DNA from: Leptospira kemamanensis
GTDB lineage: Bacteria; Spirochaetota; Leptospiria; Leptospirales; Leptospiraceae
Assembly (NCBI RefSeq): GCF_004769665.1
Contig: NZ_RQGG01000018.1
Location: forward strand, 62,001 to 126,000
Direction: 5' to 3'
Length of the DNA: 64,000 nucleotides
The notes under the pieces were generated by a model. The model saw nothing but the letters and a program-made list of their open reading frames with translations. It had not been told where the DNA came from and did no database searches. Shown here piece after piece: positions 57,159-64,000 of the stretch (position 1 is its first letter; each line of letters opens with the position of its first letter). The position numbers and the translations under genes were made by a program.

Positions 57159-59015
57159 TTAGTCCCACTTTGCCAAAATTTCAATGATATCATTCCCAAA
57201 ACGTTCTACCTTCGCAGGACCAACTCCTTTGGTGGCTTCGAGTTCAGAAAGAGTTCTTGGTTTTCGTTCGGCAATTCGTTTCAACACAGGATTTTGAAAG
57301 ACCATAAACTTTTTCCATTTGAGTTGTCTTGCCTTTCGGTCCCGGTAATTCATAAGTTCCCGTAAGATTTGTGAATGTAATGTAGGGATTTTTTTTGGTT
57401 TAATTGATTCTTTTGTCGCATCACTTCCGTTAGACTGTGATAAGGTTTTTCCTTTGACTTTGGAAAAATTTGGTAAGTATAATTTGGGATACTTTGCACC
57501 CGCCACCAAAACTTTTTTTTCTTCTACCCATGTTTCTAATTTTGCAACTACAGCTTCTTCAGGAATTCCTTCCAACTTACCATGAAATGGATTTCGTTCC
57601 ATTCGGTACCGAAGTACATCTTTTGTCCGTTTGCCAACAAGGGTTTTGGCAATGATGTTTTTTCCAAACACTGCTGGGTGTTCTTTTAAAAAGTTTTGGA
57701 TGGTATCTTCTTCCCACTCTGTTAGTGGGTGTTCCCTTTTTTCATTTTTTTTCTGGAGTTTTACTTTTTCAGATTCTATAAATTTAGAGCGATTGATGTC
57801 CGAACCTGATTCCGTACAAATATCACACTTCCCACAAGGAGAGATTGTTTCTCCAAAATAAGAACAAAGTTGGACTTGCCGACACACTTCATTGTTTGCA
57901 TATTCTTTGATGTATTTGAGAAGGGTATCACCTCCTTTGAAGTTTGTCTCTTTGGACAACATAAAAACTTGAGTGGCCACATCTCCCGCTTTGTAAAACA
58001 AAACACATTCTGATGGCAAGTTGTCTCGACCCGCACGACCCGCTTCTTGGTAATACGCTTCCAGGGATGCAGGAACTTGGTAGTGAACCACCAAACGTAC
58101 GTCAGGTTGATCCATACCCATTCCAAAAGCATTGGTGGCAACAAGGATGGGAACTTTTCCAGAAGTATAGGCGTTTTGTGTTCGTTCGCGGATTCCATCG
58201 GTTCTACCTGCATGGTACTTTCCGACCGAGAACCCAAAGTCTTTTAGTAAATCATAAACTTCGTCTGTTTTTTTACGAGTGGCACAGTATACAATGGCAC
58301 GACCAGGGAATTTCCTTCCATCTTTCCAAGGTTCCAGTAGTTCCATCAGACGGTCTGCTTTATCCCGTTCCTGGCTTGGGTATTCCACGCTGAATTTTAA
58401 ATTAGGACGAAAAAATGTAGAGAGTACTACGTTTGGTGAACGCATTCCTAGGGAGGCCTGTACATCGGTTTGTACTTTTTCAGTGGCTGTGGCAGTCAGT
58501 GCTAAAATGGGAAAATTGGGATTCGGATGTTTTTCTCGTAAAACATGGATTTGGCGGTATTCAGGTCGAAAGTCATGGCCCCATTGCGAAACACAATGAG
58601 CTTCATCCACCACCAATGAAAATAATTTCATCTCTCGAAAAATTCGTAAAAACCCGTTAGAGAGTGCTCGTTCTGGGGAAACGAGTAAAACACGAAGTTC
58701 TCCTCTAACCGCTTTTGCAAGAATTGTCATTTGTTCCACTTCATCTTGGGTGGAATTACAAAATGCAGCAGGAATTCCCTTGGCGAGTAAACTCTCCGTT
58801 TGGTCTTTCATCAGAGCAATGAGAGGGGAGATGACAAGGGTCAATTTGTCTTTTTGAATGGCTGCTGGAAGTTGGTAGATAAGAGACTTTCCCGCTCCTG
58901 TAGGAAGGATGGCGAGTGTATCTTCTCCCTCCAAAACGGAGGTGATGGCTTCCCTTTGGCCTGGGCGAAATTCTGAAAAACCGAATTTGGTTTTGAGTTC
59001 CGAAAATAGATCCAA
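57159..59015 (-). CDS. recQ: ATP-dependent DNA helicase RecQ
   Basis: About 619 residues from TTG 59015, chosen for the AAGAG upstream and for homology starting at once ([20 protein letters not shown]). A longer frame to ATG 59117 has no ribosome site and would leave only 11 bases to the divergent MBOAT gene. Helicase motifs are [49 protein letters not shown] and [18 protein letters not shown]. The zinc site is in [12 protein letters not shown] and CGKCDIC. A C-terminal HRDC domain (about 545-615) ends the protein. It unwinds DNA in recombination repair. Confidence 0.95.
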   Translation of the reverse strand: MDLFSELKTKFGFSEFRPGQREAITSVLEGEDTLAILPTGAGKSLIYQLPAAIQKDKLTLVISPLIALMKDQTESLLAKGIPAAFCNSTQDEVEQMTILAKAVRGELRVLLVSPERALSNGFLRIFREMKLFSLVVDEAHCVSQWGHDFRPEYRQIHVLREKHPNPNFPILALTATATEKVQTDVQASLGMRSPNVVLSTFFRPNLKFSVEYPSQERDKADRLMELLEPWKDGRKFPGRAIVYCATRKKTDEVYDLLKDFGFSVGKYHAGRTDGIRERTQNAYTSGKVPILVATNAFGMGMDQPDVRLVVHYQVPASLEAYYQEAGRAGRDNLPSECVLFYKAGDVATQVFMLSKETNFKGGDTLLKYIKEYANNEVCRQVQLCSYFGETISPCGKCDICTESGSDINRSKFIESEKVKLQKKNEKREHPLTEWEEDTIQNFLKEHPAVFGKNIIAKTLVGKRTKDVLRYRMERNPFHGKLEGIPEEAVVAKLETWVEEKKVLVAGAKYPKLYLPNFSKVKGKTLSQSNGSDATKESIKPKKIPTLHSQILRELMNYRDRKARQLKWKKFMVFQNPVLKRIAERKPRTLSELEATKGVGPAKVERFGNDIIEILAKWD

Positions 59016-59128
59016 GGTAACTCTTAGATTTTTGGGAAATAAGAACGGGTCAACGATAAGATTCTCCCTTTTTGCCTCATTTTTGAATTTTACAGAAACC
59101 GATGACCCTGAAATCATAACGAAGACCG

Positions 59129-60685
59129 ATGCTTTTTAACACCTTTGTATTTTTATTATTCTTTCTCATTGTGTATTCGGTATTTTTAGGTTTTGGATGG
59201 TTTGCCAAAAAACAGAGGTGGGCTTATCGCGCACAAAACCTTTGGTTACTCTTTGCTTCTTATTTTTTTTACGGGTGGTGGGAGTGGTTTTTTCTCATCC
59301 TCATCCTGATTAGCACCATCATTGACTACGTAGCAGCAAGGCTCATCGATTCCTCAGAAAACCAAAACCGAAGGAGGTTTTACCTCTCAGTTTCGGTTTT
59401 TGCCAATTTGGGCCTACTTTTTACCATGAAGTACTACGATTTTTTTGCCGTGAATCTGATCGATTCTTGGAACCAAATCATGGTTTGGCTCGGCGGCACA
59501 GTGGCGAATGATTCAAGCACCTACTTACTAAAAAACATCATCCTCCCTGTTGGGATTAGTTTTTATACCTTCCAAACCATGTCGTATACAATCGATGTGT
59601 ACAGAAAACAAATCAAAGCAGAAAAAGATTTTTTTGACTTTGCACTGTTTGTGAACTTTTTCCCACAACTCGTAGCAGGTCCGATTGAAAGGGCACAAGA
59701 CTTACTTCCACAATTAAAACAAGCAAAGTTCCCAACGATGGATGGAGTCCAAAAAGGTTTGTATGATATCCTTCTTGGTTATTTCATGAAGGTGTATGTG
59801 GCTGACAATTTATCTACCTATGTTGACCAAGTATTTTTTGCAGCCAAATCCATTTACACACAAAACCCTGAACTCATTTTTTCCGTTGACGGCTCACAAG
59901 TGTTTGCTGGTGGATTTTTGTTTTTGACTCAAATTTATTGTGACTTTGCCGGGTATTCTTTTATTGCCCTCGGGATCTCTAGATTACTTGGTGTGACACT
60001 TACCGTAAACTTCGAAACTCCTGAGTTTTCCAAAACACCAACAGAATTTTGGAATCGTTGGCATGTGACTTTAAATCGTTGGTTTCGGGATTATATTTAT
60101 ATCTCCCTTGGTGGCAGTAAGTACGGAAAACTCATCCAATACCGAAATTTATGTATTATCTTTTTCCTATCTGGTCTTTGGCATGGTGCGAATTGGACCT
60201 TTATCACTTGGGGTTGTTTGCAAGGTTTGTATACCATGGTTTACCTTATTTTCTTTGCTAAAAAGAAAGAAGATTTAGGAGACAAAACCATTGAGGAGAC
60301 AAATACCATCTCTTCTAAAATGATGAGTATTATAACTGGAACTCTTAGCCGAATTACGGTTTTAACCTTGATTGCCTATAGTGCGGTTGCTTTTAGAACT
60401 TATGATGCGAATATGATGCTTGTATATTTACAGAAGTTTGTTGCCGTTTGGACTTGGGACCTTTCTCCTAATAACAACATCAAATCGATGTTTGGACTTT
60501 GGGAAGAGTATTTCAAAATCTTCCTTCCACTTCTCATCATCGATGGAATCACCTATTTCAAAAAAGAAAGGTATTGGATCTTTTTCACACATCCTCTAAT
60601 CCAAGCTTTTGTTTTATCGTTTATGGCATTTCTCATCCTCACCAGAGGAGTATTTGGAAAAGAGGTAATTTACTTTGCGTTCTAA
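59129..60685 (+). CDS. MBOAT-family O-acyltransferase (AlgI-like)
   Basis: 518 residues with about 11 membrane helices. MBOAT marks are [20 protein letters not shown], the [20 protein letters not shown] block and the catalytic His in [20 protein letters not shown]. AlgI-type enzymes transfer acetyl or other acyl groups across the membrane onto extracellular polysaccharides or lipids. It overlaps the DUF1574 gene by 11 bases, a common pairing with SGNH-type partners. The acceptor is unknown. Confidence 0.93.
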   Translation: MLFNTFVFLLFFLIVYSVFLGFGWFAKKQRWAYRAQNLWLLFASYFFYGWWEWFFLILILISTIIDYVAARLIDSSENQNRRRFYLSVSVFANLGLLFTMKYYDFFAVNLIDSWNQIMVWLGGTVANDSSTYLLKNIILPVGISFYTFQTMSYTIDVYRKQIKAEKDFFDFALFVNFFPQLVAGPIERAQDLLPQLKQAKFPTMDGVQKGLYDILLGYFMKVYVADNLSTYVDQVFFAAKSIYTQNPELIFSVDGSQVFAGGFLFLTQIYCDFAGYSFIALGISRLLGVTLTVNFETPEFSKTPTEFWNRWHVTLNRWFRDYIYISLGGSKYGKLIQYRNLCIIFFLSGLWHGANWTFITWGCLQGLYTMVYLIFFAKKKEDLGDKTIEETNTISSKMMSIITGTLSRITVLTLIAYSAVAFRTYDANMMLVYLQKFVAVWTWDLSPNNNIKSMFGLWEEYFKIFLPLLIIDGITYFKKERYWIFFTHPLIQAFVLSFMAFLILTRGVFGKEVIYFAF

Positions 60686-61952
60686 ATTTTTAGGCATTGG
60701 CTTCGCTCTTTTATTTTTTTTGATCTTAGAAATTACCGTTAGAGTGACGGGAATTCATTACCTAGAACAACCCGAGATCTTTTTCGTGAATCTCAAAAAA
60801 AACTTTGTGGAATCTGGCAAAGGTGATGCTGACATCATTGTGTTAGGTGATTCTCGCTCTATGGCACTTGCAGGTTATGGAAAAGATCAAAATACAGAAT
60901 ATTCCGTATACAATCATAGTTTGCCAGCGATGGGACCTCGATACTACCGATTCTTTTTGGATAAGTATCTGAAAAAAGGAAACAAAAAACCCAAAATGGT
61001 TTTGTTTGCCGCTTCGCCAAAGTTATATTCTACTGGTTACGGACCACCTTTGTATGACCCTGATGCTAAAGCTGTTACTGAAAACGAATCCATTTCGTCT
61101 TACATGCAAAGAAGGTGGAAAGAAGGTTTAGAGAAAAACTTTTTTCGAACTCCCACAAAATCCAATCTCATCAGTTATAGTGGAAAACAAGAGGACATGA
61201 ACCAAATCCTTTGGGAGTTTTTTGGTCATAGGTATCTCCACCAATTTACTTTTTCGGAACTTTCAGAAAACTATTCCGGTGTAGAGCGCTTGTTTATTTT
61301 ATCGAAAGCAGCTCCTTTATTATATGAATCCTACCGTTTCCATGGTGCCATTCGGAATTCTTTGAGTGAATCGAATTGGAAAGTGGACAAACAATACAAA
61401 GAAAAATCTTTGTTTTGTGAATCTTGTGAAAATATTGAAGTTGGACTTTGTAAACCATCTCCTTCCCAACTCGAAGACAATTTGACCATTGAAGACCAAA
61501 TCACTCGTCATTATGGCAAATATAATATTTCGAATCGCCTAAAACCAGAACTCGTGCTCTTTTCCAAACAACTGGTGCAAAAGGAATTGGAAGATGAACA
61601 AAAAAACCAAACTCCTTATACCTATCAAAAACCTGACTTCCGTGTTCTGAGTGACTTACTGGCCTACACAAGAGCCAATGGAATCGAATTTGGTTTGGTT
61701 TATATGCCGTGGTTGAAAGAGAGACAGGAAACCAAAGAGTCCTTAGATTTATTGGCCGATCTGAAAGAATTTTTTTCCCAAAATCCCGATGCCAAAATAT
61801 TCTTTTTTCCCGATTCTTCCTACCCTTCGGAGCGTTTTGTAGATAATATCCATTACGATTGCCGAGGAGAAAAACGGGTAAACGCAGAATTTCGGCAATT
61901 TGTGTTGCCACAAGTCTTTCGTTTTTTGTCTTCCAAACAAAAATCCAATTGA
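60675..61952 (+). CDS. DUF1574/SGNH-like partner of the MBOAT protein
   Basis: 425 residues from TTG 60675, overlapping the MBOAT stop by 11 bases. One N-terminal membrane helix (about 6-24) anchors an extracytoplasmic domain. A SGNH-type GDSR block (IIVLGDSRSMALAGYGKDQN) and a C-terminal D-x-x-H (VDNIHYDCRGEKRVN) form the likely catalytic Ser, Asp and His. DUF1574 proteins are known mainly from Leptospira. With the MBOAT gene it resembles AlgI/AlgJ-type systems that modify cell-surface glycans. Confidence 0.85.
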   Translation: MRSKFLGIGFALLFFLILEITVRVTGIHYLEQPEIFFVNLKKNFVESGKGDADIIVLGDSRSMALAGYGKDQNTEYSVYNHSLPAMGPRYYRFFLDKYLKKGNKKPKMVLFAASPKLYSTGYGPPLYDPDAKAVTENESISSYMQRRWKEGLEKNFFRTPTKSNLISYSGKQEDMNQILWEFFGHRYLHQFTFSELSENYSGVERLFILSKAAPLLYESYRFHGAIRNSLSESNWKVDKQYKEKSLFCESCENIEVGLCKPSPSQLEDNLTIEDQITRHYGKYNISNRLKPELVLFSKQLVQKELEDEQKNQTPYTYQKPDFRVLSDLLAYTRANGIEFGLVYMPWLKERQETKESLDLLADLKEFFSQNPDAKIFFFPDSSYPSERFVDNIHYDCRGEKRVNAEFRQFVLPQVFRFLSSKQKSN

Positions 61953-62011
61953 TTTTCGATTTCTAGTGTTGGAGAATGAGGCACTCCATCCGGATAAGAG
62001 GAAACCCAATC

Positions 62012-63721
62012 ATGTTTTCGTTACGAAACATATTTGTTTGTATTCTATCTGCCTATCTCATCGGATTACCGGTGTTTGCGCAGAACCGATATGCGTTGTT
62101 CATAGGAACGAACTACAAAGGGAACAAGGCAAAAATCCCTGAGTTGAATCTCTGTGAAGCCGATGCGAATTTTTTAAAAGAAAAAATCCAAAAAAAAGGT
62201 AACTTTAAGGATATCAAAGTCCTGTTAGGTGCCATGGTGACAAGGGAAAATGTCAAAAACGCGATCAGTCAACTTGGTAAAGTAGTTGGGAAAGAAGATT
62301 CGGTGTTTTTATACTTCTCTGGCCACGGGATGTACATGAAAGATGCGAAAGCCAAAAATGGAATGCGTAACTACTTAATCTGTTATGATCGACCGCATAT
62401 TTCTGATGAAGAACTGAATGAATTTTTAACTGATATCAAATCTCCGAAAACCGTCCTTGTCATGGATTGTTGTTATTCGGGTGGAATTGCCAAAAAAGGG
62501 AAAAACACTCGTGGTGCCGCAGAAATCCCGATTGCCCAAGGGAATGATGGGGTGGTTCGTCAAAACGCAGAGGACTATTTTTTCCAAGACAAAGCTGTTA
62601 TTTCCTCTTCGGATGATGACCAAACTTCGATCGAAGTGGGTGGAACCATCAATCACGGGATTTTCACTTACAATTTTGGGAATGCATTAGAAAAAGCCGA
62701 CCTCAACAAAGACAGTGTGGTGACGGCCCTAGAAGCGTTCTTTGTGGCAAAAGAAGAAACTGTGAAAATGGCGCGCCAGTTCAACCATGAGCAAACCCCT
62801 CAAGTTTCGGGAAATGCAGCAGGGATTTTCCTTTCTGGATCTCCTACTCCACAAACCCCTCCGCCAAAACCACCCAATGTTGTTGTGAACGTTCCCATCA
62901 CACCTGTGGAAACAACAACTCCGAATAACCAAACCACCACAACGACTCCCGTTGCACCAGAGCCACAACCGACTCCTGCAAACGAAACCACTGTGGTCAT
63001 ACCACCGATTACGGAAGTAGAGCCACCGGCACCTCCTTCTATTTCCACTGGAAATATCCTCATTCGAACTTCCATCATCAAAGACAAAACCTATGGTGGA
63101 GCAGCAACGAAGTCTCCGTATGACCTTCTCAACAAACAAGGAAAACTCAAATCATCTCCTCCAGAAGAGAAGGTGAGAGCGATTAAGGTGCTTGTCGATG
63201 ACCAGGAATACAAAGCGCAAGTCACAACGGAGAAATCGAAGATTTGGGGATCCATCACTCGGAACGGAACCCTAATCCCTGGTGATATCTATAATGTGAA
63301 AATTGACAACTTACCAGCGGGAGTTCACCAAATCGAAGTCCGTGCTGACAACTATCCCATCTACAAAACAGCTACCGCTGTGATCCCTAAACAAACGGTG
63401 ACTGTAGATGCGATGAGTTCCATGGACGGATTTGGAGCGATCAGAGGACGTGTGTTTTTCAAAACATTGGACAACCCCATTGAAAAACATCCCATCTATA
63501 TGCCAACAGTTGTGTCCACAAACCAAATCTTTAAGGTCACAACGGACAAAGATGGATATTTTTGGTTTACCAACTTAAAACCAGGGAAATACGAAATCCG
63601 AGCTAGTTTCATGGAAGAAATGAAACTCGAAAACTCAGAGATCGTTGTGAAACCGGGGGAAGTGACTACGGTTGAGATCATCCTCAATAAAAAATTGAGT
63701 TATACCAAAACCAAATACTAA
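62012..63721 (+). CDS. Exported caspase-like (C14) protein with C-terminal beta domains
   Basis: 569 residues from ATG 62012 (AAGAGG about ten bases upstream); an in-frame ATG 36 bases earlier is less likely. Signal peptide about 1-23 (GLPVFAQ). The caspase domain has RYALFIGTNYKGNKA at its start, the catalytic His105 in YFSGHGMYMK and Cys154 in VMDCCYSGGI. A 12-residue EF-hand-like loop, DLNKDSVVTALE, lies at its end (62699-62734). A Pro/Thr-rich linker (about 272-345) leads to two C-terminal beta-rich modules; the last resembles a carboxypeptidase-regulatory-like fold (DGYFWFTNLKPGKYEIRASF). Substrate unknown; probably a periplasmic or surface protease. Confidence 0.85.
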   Translation: MFSLRNIFVCILSAYLIGLPVFAQNRYALFIGTNYKGNKAKIPELNLCEADANFLKEKIQKKGNFKDIKVLLGAMVTRENVKNAISQLGKVVGKEDSVFLYFSGHGMYMKDAKAKNGMRNYLICYDRPHISDEELNEFLTDIKSPKTVLVMDCCYSGGIAKKGKNTRGAAEIPIAQGNDGVVRQNAEDYFFQDKAVISSSDDDQTSIEVGGTINHGIFTYNFGNALEKADLNKDSVVTALEAFFVAKEETVKMARQFNHEQTPQVSGNAAGIFLSGSPTPQTPPPKPPNVVVNVPITPVETTTPNNQTTTTTPVAPEPQPTPANETTVVIPPITEVEPPAPPSISTGNILIRTSIIKDKTYGGAATKSPYDLLNKQGKLKSSPPEEKVRAIKVLVDDQEYKAQVTTEKSKIWGSITRNGTLIPGDIYNVKIDNLPAGVHQIEVRADNYPIYKTATAVIPKQTVTVDAMSSMDGFGAIRGRVFFKTLDNPIEKHPIYMPTVVSTNQIFKVTTDKDGYFWFTNLKPGKYEIRASFMEEMKLENSEIVVKPGEVTTVEIILNKKLSYTKTKY

Positions 63722-63748
63722 CCAAAAGGTTCATTCGATTCCATTCAA

Positions 63749-63774
63749 ACACCCTAACAAAATGGTTGGGGTGT
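63749..63774 (+). other. First hairpin after the caspase gene
   Basis: ACACCCTAAC / GTTGGGGTGT with a 6-base loop AAAATG (one T-G pair). No T run follows, so it may act as an mRNA 3' stabiliser or as an additional pause signal before the terminator at 63789. Confidence 0.5.
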
Positions 63775-63788
63775 CTGAATTTTGCGGG

Positions 63789-63816
63789 AAGGCCCTCTAA
63801 GGAGGGTCTTTTTTTT
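63789..63816 (+). terminator. Rho-independent terminator after the caspase gene
   Basis: AAGGCCCTC / GAGGGTCTT with a 4-base loop TAAG (one G-T pair), followed directly by a T run. It lies about 70 bases past the stop of the caspase-like gene. I see no complete gene after it; an ATG at 63971 opens a frame that runs off the window edge and lacks a clear ribosome site. Confidence 0.88.
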
Positions 63817-64000
63817 CTTCCCTTCTTTCCCCATTCTCTTCTTCAGAAGACATCAATTGCCTTTTTAGCGAAAAAGAACATCAGTTAAGCGCCTCCGATA
63901 CTCAAGTTTTCCCATCCAAAACTAAGGAATCTCCCTCCAAAACGGAGTTTCAGAGTCGAAAATAGGCCAAATGATTAATTTTAATCCAATAAAGATTAAA

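Noticed and set aside
63971..64000. ATG-started frame running off the window end
   Set aside because: Only ten codons are visible and no convincing ribosome site precedes it.

Overview
The window looks like chromosome from a spirochaete of the genus Leptospira, and probably the saprophytic (L. biflexa-like) side of it. The DNA is AT-rich, and ATG, GTG and TTG starts are all in use. A 300-residue protein at 11644-12546 matches my memory of the Leptospira flagellar-coiling protein FcpA, and a DUF1574 protein, a family I associate with Leptospira, lies at 60675-61952. The species is inference. I saw no rRNA, tRNA, CRISPR array, insertion sequence or prophage; nearly all of the window is tightly packed chromosomal genes.

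Layout. 1-5.3 kb: the end of thrC, an ATPase-fold/membrane protein pair, leuS and a small zinc-ribbon protein. 5.6-8.9 kb: a two-gene ABC transporter of the LolCDE/YbbA-YbbP type. 9-12.5 kb: a lipoprotein built of about 14 near-identical propeller-type repeats, then fcpA with its own terminator. 12.8-14.9 kb: a DnaC-like ATPase, folK and panB in one operon. 14.9-18.5 kb (minus): a 53-residue protein, an ABC-F ATPase, a rhodanese and DAHP synthase. 18.6-24.8 kb: YihY-type membrane protein, a zinc-motif protein, a lipoprotein, a TauE-type permease, a stand-alone EAL protein, an exported nitroreductase-like protein and a FrnE-type DsbA. 24.9-27.9 kb: a solitary RND pump between an inverted repeat and a terminator. 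28-33.9 kb: DUF2804, GMC oxidoreductase, ankyrin protein, Vps62-like lipoprotein and a lysine-rich exported protein.

34-38.8 kb (minus) is the classical rpmH-rnpA-yidD-yidC-jag-mnmE cluster; rpmH is only 53 codons. No dnaA lies beside it; an MltA-type lytic transglycosylase is divergent instead. 40.2-43.5 kb holds AraC and TetR regulators. The TetR gene is divergent from a DAPG-hydrolase-like gene and a glutathione S-transferase, with a perfect 20-bp palindrome plus a second, half-conserved copy between them. Next come a CDF metal exporter, a GGDEF-EAL membrane protein, a thioesterase and an MFS transporter. 48.6-57 kb (minus) reads as one long operon: dihydroorotase, PAS-GGDEF-EAL, pheT, a 7TM/PP2C phosphatase and a gamma-carbonic anhydrase. 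The right end holds recQ, an MBOAT acyltransferase overlapping a DUF1574 protein, and an exported caspase-like protein followed by two hairpins.

Themes: cell-envelope biology (lipoproteins, ABC/FtsX, MltA, YidC, MBOAT/DUF1574, caspase), c-di-GMP signalling (three EAL proteins with intact motifs, two also with GGDEF) and housekeeping. I did not find an obvious large new defence or mobile system. The best candidates for something undescribed are the exported caspase with an EF-hand-like loop, the ATPase/tail-anchored pair at 549-2419, and the TetR-controlled hydrolase/GST pair.
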